NCBI GenBank assembly: GCA_964348525.1
Contig: CAYGCY010000013.1
Coordinates: forward strand, 1-7,015
Length of the DNA stretch: 7,015 nt
From: 12-FULL-44-12b sp964348525
Lineage (GTDB): Bacteria > Patescibacteriota > Minisyncoccia > Phycocordibacterales > Zambryskibacteraceae
Direction: 5' to 3'
Shown one piece after another: positions 1-5,067 of this stretch. The position numbers and the translations under genes were made by a program. The notes below the pieces were generated by a model. The model had not been told where the DNA came from, did no database searches, and saw only the letters and a program-made list of their open reading frames with translations. The first letter of the stretch is position 1, and the number at the start of each line of letters is the position of its first letter.

Positions 1-127
1 CGCTGGCTGAAGTTTGGGGTATAAGCGCGCGGTTTACGCGCGGCGGTTCCCTTTGCGGTTTGCCGGACATGCCGGTGTCGGTCAAAAAGATGAGTTCGCC
101 TTTTTTATTGTCTTTTTCCGGATCCAT
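1..127 (-). CDS. Partial hypothetical protein (N-terminal 42 residues)
   Basis: An open frame begins at an ATG at 127-125 and runs without a stop off the left edge, giving 42 codons. The visible N terminus starts MDPEKDNKKGELIFLTDTG and continues proline- and arginine-rich, so it looks polar and possibly disordered. There is no signal peptide or membrane segment in this part. The family is not recognisable from so short a piece. It lies on the same strand as the membrane protein gene at 247-543, with a 119-nt gap, and could be the next gene in the same direction. A TTATACT sequence lies about 7-13 nt before the ATG and could be a -10 box of a nearly leaderless transcript. The overlapping plus-strand frame at 60-260 has no recognisable protein features. 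Confidence 0.45.
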   Translation of the reverse strand, partial: MDPEKDNKKGELIFLTDTGMSGKPQREPPRVNRALIPQTSAS

Positions 128-246
128 GAAGTCTAGTATAACCTATTGGATGTTTCTCTTGGTGACCCAAGTGGGACAGAATTGGAATCAACTTATTATA
201 GAGCTTAATGCATGGCATGTCTTTGGACGAGATTTGGAAGCCGCCT

Positions 247-543
247 CTAGTTTCGTTTGAAGTAAATAACGATACCACCCCAGGCCCAGAAAATGAACCC
301 GAAGGTCATAATAGCGGCTCCTATACCCGTGTTATAGGCTTCCGCGCCGCTACCCACGAGATTAGACACAAAAACCAATAAGCCATAGTAAAACAGAAAT
401 TTCCCTATAAGGGCCATGACCTTCCATATCCAGCTGATGGACCCGGCATGCAATATTACCACCCGCTTGGTGTTTAGGCGTAGCAAGCTCACAACCAGGG
501 CGCCCAAGACCACCCCCGCTACATGAATAATGATTTGATCCAT
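247..543 (-). CDS. Small integral membrane protein, three predicted helices
   Basis: This 98-residue protein is almost entirely hydrophobic. Probable membrane helices are at residues 4-22, 42-64 and 73-94, with a basic stretch (LNTKR, 23-27) after the first helix and a KRN tail after the last. I chose the ATG at 543 because the protein goes directly into a membrane helix from there. An upstream GTG at 600 would add 19 residues with no clear character. No Shine-Dalgarno sequence is visible. I do not recognise a family; the arrangement resembles many small orphan membrane proteins of reduced bacterial genomes. It follows the PIN-domain gene on the same strand, 96 nt downstream, and might be co-transcribed with it, but nothing in the sequence ties the two functionally. 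Confidence 0.6.
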   Translation of the reverse strand: MDQIIIHVAGVVLGALVVSLLRLNTKRVVILHAGSISWIWKVMALIGKFLFYYGLLVFVSNLVGSGAEAYNTGIGAAIMTFGFIFWAWGGIVIYFKRN

Positions 544-639
544 ATATTTGAGGCTAATACATGCAGATAATTTGGCAAGACCCACGCCCGAGACTGCCAC
601 TAGGGATTAGAAATAATAGTAGGGTCTTTAAGGCAATTC

Positions 640-1224
640 CTATTTTTTGGGAAAGTATTTTTTCTCAACTTCAGCAACGGTCATGATTTCTAGTTTGTTT
701 TTTAGCTTACGATTTTCCACAGCTTTTTTACCTTCAGTGGCGAAAAACTTGTCGTTTGTTATCAAAACTTGGCACTGGCCGTTAATGGCCCCAATCATTG
801 CCGATGCCAAATGGACAACATCAGGGGCACTGAGGTTAGAATTAAAGGCGATATTTTGAGCTAAAAACCAATTATCGTTATTTATTAGAAAGTCAAAAAG
901 TTCAAGATTGTATTTATCCAGGAATTCTACAAACCAGTTAAGGGTTTTTTCGAAATCACCACGTGTTAAGTCTTTGTTATACGCTTCTCTAGCTATTTTC
1001 CTCATCTCCCATTTTTTCTCAAAAACCTTATCAGCAAAAAACAAATTATCTTTCTTATAATCAGCCGCTTCCATTGTAAGGAAAGATGAGCTTATACATT
1101 TCCAGCCCTTACTCTTTATTTTTTCTAAAACAGAAATTGTCTGCGTATTCCTACCAGTTATGTAGTCCAGTGCTATGCTAGTGTCAATATAAAATACTCT
1201 AACTTTTTTTGTTCCTTTTTGCAT
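640..1224 (-). CDS. PIN-domain (VapC-like) ribonuclease
   Basis: The 194-residue product has the PIN nuclease pattern. A strand-plus-acid motif FYIDTS near the N terminus gives Asp14. Glu52 follows in the TMEAAD motif. Asp135 sits in SAPDVVHLASA, and Asp158 in VLITNDKFF. These four acidic residues would form the metal site of PIN enzymes, which in bacteria are mostly VapC toxins that cut tRNA or other RNA. At 194 residues it is longer than typical VapC (about 130), with a charged helical insertion around residues 60-120. I prefer the ATG at 1224; a TTG at 1233 would add three residues. The start overlaps the 3' end of the 56-aa gene at 1199-1369 by 26 nt, the arrangement usual for antitoxin-toxin pairs, although that small protein does not resemble a known antitoxin. 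Family call is firm; the toxin role and RNA target are inference. Confidence 0.82.
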   Translation of the reverse strand: MQKGTKKVRVFYIDTSIALDYITGRNTQTISVLEKIKSKGWKCISSSFLTMEAADYKKDNLFFADKVFEKKWEMRKIAREAYNKDLTRGDFEKTLNWFVEFLDKYNLELFDFLINNDNWFLAQNIAFNSNLSAPDVVHLASAMIGAINGQCQVLITNDKFFATEGKKAVENRKLKNKLEIMTVAEVEKKYFPKK

Positions 1225-1369
1225 AAAATTCAATCTTTACGGGCTTTTTTACATCTTGATGCCCTTTGAAAGAGACCTTTTCCCCGTCCTTGGTGAAAAA
1301 CTCCACCTTAACCGGTTTGGAGACTTTTTTTTCAGCAACAAATTCAATTTTTCTTCTTCGTTCGCTCAT
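1199..1369 (-). CDS. 56-aa basic protein with repeated KxEF motif
   Basis: A small lysine-rich protein (MSERRRKIEF start, KRNKKS end) is built from repeated short strand-like units: KIEFVAE (7-13), KVEFFTK (21-27), KVSFKGH (31-37) and KIEFYAK (45-51), with KPVK before the second and fourth. This suggests a small all-beta fold with basic loops, possibly nucleic-acid binding. I do not recognise the family. I chose the ATG at 1369 because the frame upstream runs through the tRNA-like gene and is not protein-like. The start lies 10 nt after the tRNA 3' end, so tRNA processing from a shared transcript would leave an almost leaderless mRNA. Its 3' end overlaps the PIN-domain gene start. It may be the antitoxin partner by position, but this is inference. 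Confidence 0.6.
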   Translation of the reverse strand: MSERRRKIEFVAEKKVSKPVKVEFFTKDGEKVSFKGHQDVKKPVKIEFYAKRNKKS

Positions 1370-1379
1370 GAGAGTTCTG

Positions 1380-1497
1380 TGCCTAAGACGGGAGTCGAAC
1401 CCGCACGGCTTCCGCCATCTTTTTGGCAAATTCCCCAAAGCCAATAACTCTGAAGAACTCCGACAAAAAGACGTGTTTACCATTACACCACCTAGGC
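1380..1497 (-). tRNA. tRNA-like gene, long-variable-arm type, with 37-nt insertion in the anticodon arm
   Basis: Read on the minus strand, this has a 7-bp acceptor stem (GCCTAGG with CTTAGGC, one G-U), T8, a 4-bp D stem (GTGT/ACAC) with loop AATGGTAA including G18G19, and a T arm GCGGG-TTCGACT-CCCGT. The discriminator is A at 1380 and CCA is not encoded. The variable region at 1417-1405 is 13 nt with a GGC-GGAA-GCC stem, the long-variable-arm architecture of Leu, Ser and Tyr tRNAs; the D-arm context is most Leu-like. Between the 5-bp anticodon stem halves TCTTT (1471-1467) and AAAGA (1422-1418) lie 44 nt instead of 7. Removing 37 nt (1463-1427) restores an 81-nt tRNA with loop TTGCCAA, anticodon GCC (Gly). 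Other single cuts restoring a 7-nt loop give GTC (Asp). Neither fits the Leu-like body, so the isotype is unresolved. It may be an intron, a permanently extended arm, or a decaying tRNA gene. Confidence 0.75.
1428..1460 (-). other. Hairpin inside the tRNA anticodon-arm insertion (candidate intron core)
   Basis: Bases 1460-1448 pair with 1440-1428 as 13 consecutive pairs including G-U pairs, capped by a 7-nt loop UUAUUGG (1447-1441). This stacks, across a small internal loop (UCG opposite GC), on an 8-bp helix 1471-1464 with 1425-1418 that contains the normal anticodon stem. The insertion is far too short for a group I intron core. A short helix-plus-internal-loop form recalls endonuclease-spliced introns, but no such enzyme can be assessed from this window. 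Confidence 0.55.
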
Positions 1498-1503
1498 TTG
1501 CAT

Positions 1504-1509
1504 ATTATA
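1504..1509 (-). promoter_or_regulatory. -10 box upstream of the tRNA-like gene
   Basis: The minus strand reads TATAAT at 1509-1504, ending 6 nt before the tRNA 5' end at 1497. The hexamer is a perfect bacterial -10 consensus at a position suited to tRNA transcription. A -35 box at 17-bp spacing (GTCGCA) is poor. The same transcript could continue into the 56-aa gene and the PIN gene, as no terminator is visible between them. Confidence 0.45.
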
Positions 1510-1640
1510 TCTTTTTTCTTTTAATTTGCGACTTTTTGCAAAGACCTAACTTAACTTCTAGTGTACTTCCAAATAGCTAGTGTTTTAAGCAGAAAAATCG
1601 TATTGTAGTCCCATGTGAATAAGGGGTATTTTGTCACCCG

Positions 1641-1646
1641 TATAAT
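1641..1646 (+). promoter_or_regulatory. -10 box just upstream of the AlbA_2 gene
   Basis: TATAAT at 1641-1646 is a consensus -10 hexamer lying 9 nt before the ATG at 1656. Transcription from it would begin within a few bases of the start codon, giving a nearly leaderless mRNA, consistent with the absence of any Shine-Dalgarno sequence in the T-rich stretch between. No good -35 box is seen at 16-18 bp spacing. The rest of 1498-1655 holds only this and the oppositely oriented tRNA promoter. Confidence 0.45.
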
Positions 1647-1655
1647 TTTTTTTTA

Positions 1656-3347
1656 ATGAGCCCTAAAAGACGAACCCAAGAAATTCTACCTTGGACAAAT
1701 GGCGAACTCGAAACCTTACTGAAAGGACTTATTGCGCATGGGACGGAAGGGGCAAAGATAGATTTTAAGACAGAGATAAAGACAGCCACAAATGAACATA
1801 AAGCGGACTTACTGAAAGACATTATCGCGATCGCAAATACCTACGACACTAATTATGAAGACCACGGATTTATTATCTATGGAGTAAAGGCAAAGGCTAT
1901 TACTGGAATTACACAGACGGAATCAGATACAGATAAATTTCAGAACCACGTAGAACAACTTCTCAAGACCTATATTACGCCAATGCCTCAGATATATGTC
2001 ATGGGTTTTGAAACTACTGATAACAAGAAATGGGGTGTAATCGTTATTCCCCCTCGAAACAATAAGCCCTACATGTTCTTCAAGGACTTCTTTTGCACCG
2101 ATCGTTCACGTTCCCGAAAGAAAGGAGAATGGTTTGTGCGTCACGGGTCAACCACGGACCCAGGTCTACCTGAAGACCTTACCCTTATCGGGCAAAAACA
2201 AACTGATTTACTCTTGGAACCTTTGCGTGAGAGTATTAGGAGTTTGCAATCGCGTGTGGCGAAGATGGAGGATCAATACAACAGCGCACTATTTAAGCTG
2301 GTGGAGCGTGCAGTGTCTGCTCTTCCGGGAAATGTAGGGAGCGAGGCCGAACAACCAAAGGATATACAAATTAACGTAAGTGACACTATTGACGTGGGCG
2401 AATCGCTTGGAATTGATCTCCCAACCCGGATAAAACACAAACTCCGTACTCCAAAAAATGCTATCGCTGAAGACCTTATCTCTGAAGCAAAGCGTCTTCG
2501 GGAATATCTTGATGGGACTGACACCGGACTCCCGTGGGCACCTCAGCTCAAAAATCCTGAGGGAAACAAAAAAATTATCTTTGATCTTGAAAACAAAACA
2601 CAAGCACTTCAGCTGTCGGTGGCAACGATAATGCTCAGTGACAATAAAGGTGAATATACCGACGCCCTCTTACGTTCTGTCAAGATACTTGCCAAAACCA
2701 CAGAAGTGCCAAGTGGTATCCAATATAACCGAATTGGCGAAGCCTTGCGTTATTACCCACTCACACTAATTTTGTATACAATTTTTATTTGTGGGGTTGC
2801 GTCAAATCATGGCTCTGCGTTGAAACAGGTACTGGAGATCCCTATTAAGCACCAAAGAAGAAACGGGGCTTCAGCTATCACGGATGTTTATTTCTTTTCT
2901 TACGGAGCGAAAGCTTTGTTTAATGATGCATTTGAACAACGCTGGTGTGAACCAATAGCGCAGAGAATAAGACAAATCATTGGCGACAAAATTGGAGAGA
3001 TGATCACTGAGTTTTCAGAACCAGAATACTTCTTCCGGGGGGAATTTGTGTTAGTCCTGGCAAATATTGATAAGGGGATGATTCAGGGTGAAGAAGCAAA
3101 AAATCTTGTTCCTTTGGGGGGGCTGTATCTGTATATGCACGAAGCACATGATCCGATAATGGAATTCATATCTGAAAATCCGGGCTGGTTTGCCGAACTC
3201 TACAAACACCCCTTGAATGAGATATTGGATATGTTCGACCACAACGCCCACAAAATGACGGACTCAGGCTGCATCGCGCTTGGTATGCATGGCATAAAAA
3301 CGGCCCAAGCATATATAGAAATGCTTAAGAGAAGGGCGGGCAAATAG
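1656..3347 (+). CDS. AlbA_2 (Schlafen-type) domain protein with long uncharacterised C-terminal region
   Basis: The 563-residue product has an N-terminal AlbA_2/Schlafen-like domain at about residues 27-175. Visible signatures are EGAKIDFK (31-38), IIAIANTY followed by GFIIYGVK (56-79), a VIVIPPRNNKPY strand (128-139), and the closing KGEWFVRHGSTT (156-167) typical of the family. This domain binds nucleic acid or nucleotide in regulators and in many candidate phage-defence proteins. A polar helical, probably coiled-coil segment follows (about 180-215), then a linker. The remaining 300 residues are mixed helical with several hydrophobic stretches (for example 370-390), and I recognise no known domain there. 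It is a single-gene unit with its own -10 box; the next plus-strand gene starts 79 nt later. The start is the first ATG after that box. An anti-phage or abortive-infection role is plausible from domain and island context but not shown. The C terminus is the part most likely to hold new biology. Confidence 0.8.
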   Translation: MSPKRRTQEILPWTNGELETLLKGLIAHGTEGAKIDFKTEIKTATNEHKADLLKDIIAIANTYDTNYEDHGFIIYGVKAKAITGITQTESDTDKFQNHVEQLLKTYITPMPQIYVMGFETTDNKKWGVIVIPPRNNKPYMFFKDFFCTDRSRSRKKGEWFVRHGSTTDPGLPEDLTLIGQKQTDLLLEPLRESIRSLQSRVAKMEDQYNSALFKLVERAVSALPGNVGSEAEQPKDIQINVSDTIDVGESLGIDLPTRIKHKLRTPKNAIAEDLISEAKRLREYLDGTDTGLPWAPQLKNPEGNKKIIFDLENKTQALQLSVATIMLSDNKGEYTDALLRSVKILAKTTEVPSGIQYNRIGEALRYYPLTLILYTIFICGVASNHGSALKQVLEIPIKHQRRNGASAITDVYFFSYGAKALFNDAFEQRWCEPIAQRIRQIIGDKIGEMITEFSEPEYFFRGEFVLVLANIDKGMIQGEEAKNLVPLGGLYLYMHEAHDPIMEFISENPGWFAELYKHPLNEILDMFDHNAHKMTDSGCIALGMHGIKTAQAYIEMLKRRAGK

Positions 3348-3363
3348 TGTTTGTGTACTATTT
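3342..3363 (+). terminator. Weak AT-rich hairpin at the end of the AlbA_2 gene
   Basis: AAATAGT (3342-3348) pairs perfectly with ACTATTT (3357-3363) around an 8-nt loop. The stem contains the TAG stop codon. A short T stretch lies at its 3' end, but the stem is A/U-rich, so it would be a weak terminator at best. It may only stabilise the mRNA end. Confidence 0.25.
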
Positions 3364-3413
3364 TGAATAATTTATCTGATTATTTAGACACTGTAGAAGC
3401 CACTGTTATGGGC

Positions 3414-3419
3414 TATAAT
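3414..3419 (+). promoter_or_regulatory. -10 box upstream of the terminase-like gene
   Basis: A consensus TATAAT at 3414-3419 lies 7 nt before the first ATG (3427) and 19 nt before the second (3439). The geometry repeats what is seen at the AlbA_2 gene and implies either a leaderless message from 3427 or a short leader before 3439. No clear -35 box is seen at standard spacing. Confidence 0.4.
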
Positions 3420-3426
3420 TTAGACT

Positions 3427-3813
3427 ATGAATGGACTTATGCAAAAAACTACTACAACCACTCAGGTGACGCAGAAGCGCGGCAGACCCACCAAATATCA
3501 GTCTGGAATAGATATTTTGGCAGAGGCTTACTTGGACGGTTGCAGAGACATTTTTGAAGCAATAACGAGAAAATGGCATGTACATCTGCCCACTATAGGG
3601 GGATTTGCTCTTTATCTGGGGGTACATAAAAGTACCCTTTATAATCTCGCAAAAAACTACCAAGATTACACATTTGCTCTGGAGAGAATAATGAATAATC
3701 AATACGGGCGTTTAATTAACGGTGGGCTGTCTAGGCGCTACAAAGCCACTCTTGTCGTACTTATGTTGAAAAGGAATCATTGGAAAAGACTGACCATTTG
3801 GAACAGTTTATAG
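3427..3813 (+). CDS. Terminase small-subunit-like DNA-binding protein, C terminus apparently frameshifted
   Basis: The 128-residue frame carries the pattern of small-terminase and related phage DNA-packaging proteins. An RGRPTKYQ motif (18-25) comes after a Thr-rich head, followed by an acidic helix (LAEAYLDGCRD). Next are a helix-turn-helix region LPTIGGFALYLGVHKSTLYNLA (54-75, key residues G58, G65, S69, L71), a second helix, and the INGGLSRRY segment (97-105). These proteins bind the packaging site of phage DNA; here, without a large terminase or capsid genes in view, the gene may serve as a regulator of an integrated element. After LKRNH (residue 118) this frame becomes unlike the family. 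The -1 frame from 3783 reads EKTDHLEQFIDCN and continues to a TGA at 3867-3869, which matches the expected continuation better. Either a 1-2 nt indel, an assembly error or frameshifting is implied. ATG 3439 is an alternative start. Confidence 0.65.
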   Translation: MNGLMQKTTTTTQVTQKRGRPTKYQSGIDILAEAYLDGCRDIFEAITRKWHVHLPTIGGFALYLGVHKSTLYNLAKNYQDYTFALERIMNNQYGRLINGGLSRRYKATLVVLMLKRNHWKRLTIWNSL

Positions 3814-4008
3814 ATTGTAACTTTCTTCCAGTTGCATTTGTCGGTACTCTGAATCCCAATTATTACTGATCCCGGAATCGGGAACAATAAGCGTTAGTAT
3901 AATCACAATCAATAAAATAATAAAAATCCAGAACATCTCCTCGTGGTCGTGGTAGCGCCATAGTAAATGGTCAATTTCATCCTGTATTCGTTCGTAAAAA
4001 CGGTGCAT
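3808..4008 (-). CDS. 66-aa single-pass membrane protein
   Basis: The product has a charged amphipathic N terminus (MHRFYERIQDEIDHLLWRY), one strong membrane helix at about residues 25-42 rich in Ile and Leu, and a polar acidic tail. The amphipathic, charged front followed by an isoleucine-rich span is a common layout for small membrane effectors and stress peptides, but I do not recognise a family. It is the last gene of the minus-strand operon, starting 5 nt after the stop of the 61-aa gene. Only a GGAT is nearby as a possible ribosome site. Its stop codon lies inside the 3' end of the convergent terminase-like gene (6-nt overlap, or 62 nt if that gene is read in its restored frame). Confidence 0.6.
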   Translation of the reverse strand: MHRFYERIQDEIDHLLWRYHDHEEMFWIFIILLIVIILTLIVPDSGISNNWDSEYRQMQLEESYNL

Positions 4009-4013
4009 GTCTT

Positions 4014-4199
4014 TTATCCGTGAGCCAAGTCGCTTTCAAGTGCTTGTACCGCGCCCACGATTTCCCCTTCGTGCCACGCGTCGGCGATAGACTTTATCTG
4101 TATCTCAGTATTTGCCCTGTTTTTATCAAACATTCGAGCCACGTGCGGTATTATATCTCGGTCAAAAGTTTCTCCCAGAATAATTATTTCGTTGTTCAT
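4014..4199 (-). CDS. 61-aa hypothetical acidic protein
   Basis: The 61-residue product begins MNNEIIILGETFDRDIIPHV and is soluble and acidic overall. An opening beta-strand is followed by two probable helices (about 14-27 and 36-56). No cysteine cluster, signal or membrane segment is present, and no family is recognised. Its place as third gene in the operon supports it being real: its ATG lies 3 nt after the stop of the zinc-ribbon gene, and its TAA lies 5 nt before the next ATG. Translation is probably coupled to its neighbours, since no Shine-Dalgarno sequence is seen. Confidence 0.55.
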   Translation of the reverse strand: MNNEIIILGETFDRDIIPHVARMFDKNRANTEIQIKSIADAWHEGEIVGAVQALESDLAHG

Positions 4200-4202
4200 A
4201 AA

Positions 4203-4379
4203 TTAAGGTAAATTTCTTTTAAGGAAAAGAAATATCTTCTTGCTTAATGAGTAGTAGAAACGCCGGTACCATTGAGTGGGCTCGCCACAGTATTTGCAAA
4301 GTGACGTATTTTCTGTAAGGAAAAGAAATTTTTGTTCACATTTTTTACAAACGTAATCAGGTGTTGCAAGAGAAGTCAT
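4203..4379 (-). CDS. 58-aa zinc-ribbon protein
   Basis: A 58-residue frame starts MTSLATPDYVCKKCEQKF and carries CKKC at residues 11-14 and CKYC at 28-31, a C-x2-C / C-x2-C zinc ribbon with a 13-residue spacer. A basic, aromatic tail (QWYRRFYYSLSKKIFLFLKRNLP) follows and may contact nucleic acid or membrane. Its ATG overlaps the TGA stop of the DUF805 gene in an ATGA arrangement, and its own TAA is 3 nt from the next start, so translational coupling is likely. A 13-bp direct repeat (4221-4233 and 4317-4329) encodes the repeated FLFL residues. The two short Cys motifs in a gene-length frame exactly filling the gap are good evidence that it is real. Function is unknown. Confidence 0.75.
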   Translation of the reverse strand: MTSLATPDYVCKKCEQKFLFLTENTSLCKYCGEPTQWYRRFYYSLSKKIFLFLKRNLP

Positions 4380-4834
4380 GGTTGTCTTGGTATCTTTGGA
4401 AAAAGGGCGTTAATTAAACTAAGCGAGTTTGTGGGTGTTCCGTAGCGATTTGCCTTGTTGTTTCCCTTTGCGAATAACAAATTAAGATGGACTATAAAAA
4501 GCAACGTCCAGGATAAAGAAACGTAGTGCGGTGTTGGGTAAGAGAAAGTTGCCCCAACCATAACATCATAGGTCCATGGTACCCACGCAAACAGAAAGAT
4601 AATGACTGCTATAAAAGCGATCTTCCCGGGGACATCATTATCTCGCAGTCTTTTGGCGTCAAAAATAGTTTTTATTAGCCATATTCCGGCGAATGTAAAT
4701 ACATAAACTCCTGGGTTAACTTCGCGGGCAATTTGAGTAGCGATACCTCCAATAAAAAACAGTATAAGTATTGAAATGAGGTAGTGTTTTCTACCAAGCC
4801 GGCCGCTAAATAAGGTGTTTTTTATTTTACGCAT
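4376..4834 (-). CDS. DUF805 family membrane protein
   Basis: The 152-residue product matches the DUF805 pattern: an N-terminal FSGRLGRKHY motif (9-18) at the membrane entry, KRLRDNDVPGK (61-71) ahead of a central helix pair, and a closing NNKANRYGTP (125-134). Likely membrane helices are at about 19-36, 43-58, 71-88 and 104-122. DUF805 proteins are inner-membrane proteins without an agreed biochemical role, often in small mobile or stress-linked operons. I chose ATG 4834; a TTG at 4843 would add three residues. It leads a four-gene operon, its TGA overlapping the ATG of the zinc-ribbon gene. Upstream lie an imperfect palindrome at 4838-4865 and the structured RNA ending near 4878, so expression could be controlled by a repressor, by attenuation, or both. 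Confidence 0.8.
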   Translation of the reverse strand: MRKIKNTLFSGRLGRKHYLISILILFFIGGIATQIAREVNPGVYVFTFAGIWLIKTIFDAKRLRDNDVPGKIAFIAVIIFLFAWVPWTYDVMVGATFSYPTPHYVSLSWTLLFIVHLNLLFAKGNNKANRYGTPTNSLSLINALFPKIPRQP

Positions 4835-4837
4835 ATT

Positions 4838-4865
4838 CCACAAAATTATTTTTATAAAATTGTGG
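4838..4865. promoter_or_regulatory. Imperfect 28-bp palindrome before the DUF805 operon (candidate operator)
   Basis: CCACAA at 4838-4843 and TTGTGG at 4860-4865 are perfect inverted arms. Inside them TTAT and ATAA also pair, after two A-A mismatches. The site covers the minus-strand TATAAA (4856-4851), which could be the operon's -10 box, and ends 3 nt from the preferred ATG. A DNA-binding dimer here would block both transcription and the start site. As RNA it would form only an AU-rich hairpin, so a DNA operator is more likely. Confidence 0.4.
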
Positions 4866-4877
4866 TGAGCTTTATGA

Positions 4878-4981
4878 AAAACAAAAAGCCCGCCGCAGGT
4901 AGAGACCGAAGCCTCTCATACAGGTTTCCCTGCACGGCCAGTCAAGGCAAACCCTACGACGGGTTTTCTGGCCTTGACTGG
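4878..4981 (-). ncRNA. Structured minus-strand RNA with pseudoknot and terminal U-run, unknown class
   Basis: On the minus strand an 11-bp perfect helix forms between 4981-4971 and 4948-4938. Its loop holds 4963-4953 (CCCGUCGUAGG), which pairs along all 11 bases, with two G-U pairs, to 4899-4889 (CCUGCGGCGGG) near the 3' end, directly before CUUUUUG. This makes an H-type pseudoknot whose second helix also serves as a terminator stem. Between the two helices sit two small hairpins: GCAGG-GAAA-CCUGU (4933-4920) and AGAGGC-UUCG-GUCUCU (4916-4901). The G-U pairs and the GNRA and UUCG loops exist only on the minus strand, which fixes the orientation. An alternative hairpin AAACCC/GGGUUU (4966-4961 with 4954-4949) excludes the pseudoknot, so the RNA could switch. 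The U-run ends about 44 nt before the DUF805 ATG, so it is either an independent small RNA or that operon's leader. Confidence 0.6.
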
Positions 4982-4995
4982 ACTTTTTCGCCATG

Positions 4996-5013
4996 CCAAT
5001 AGTTTTATATTGG
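4996..5013. repeat. Inverted repeat between the two structured RNAs
   Basis: CCAATA (4996-5001) and TATTGG (5008-5013) are perfect inverted arms around GTTTTA. The site lies in the AT-rich 4990-5060 stretch that must hold the promoters of the two divergent RNAs, so a shared operator is possible. No convincing -35/-10 pair could be fixed; TATAAA at 5037-5042 is the best plus-strand -10 candidate. Confidence 0.3.
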
Positions 5014-5067
5014 TTTAGGCTACTTACTTATTCAATTATAAAATTACTATATCACAACATCACAACC

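Noticed and set aside
26..42. Perfect inverted repeat CGCGCG-GTTTA-CGCGCG
   Set aside because: It lies inside the probable partial coding region at 1-127, where Arg/Ala-type codons can produce it; there is no adjacent T-run or promoter.
60..260. 66-codon plus-strand frame at the left end
   Set aside because: It overlaps the minus-strand partial gene, has no recognisable features and no convincing upstream signals.
1266..1580. 104-codon plus-strand frame across the tRNA-like gene, containing RRESNPHGFRHLF
   Set aside because: That peptide is the translation of an antisense tRNA T arm, a common artefact; there is no other support.
3406..3702. 98-codon minus-strand frame opposite the terminase-like gene
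   Set aside because: It is a shadow of a better-supported plus-strand gene with a recognisable domain pattern.
4878..4981. HDV-like ribozyme, suggested by the nested pseudoknot
   Set aside because: The first helix is 11 bp rather than 7, the P3 hairpin is missing, and the RNA ends in a terminator-like U-run.
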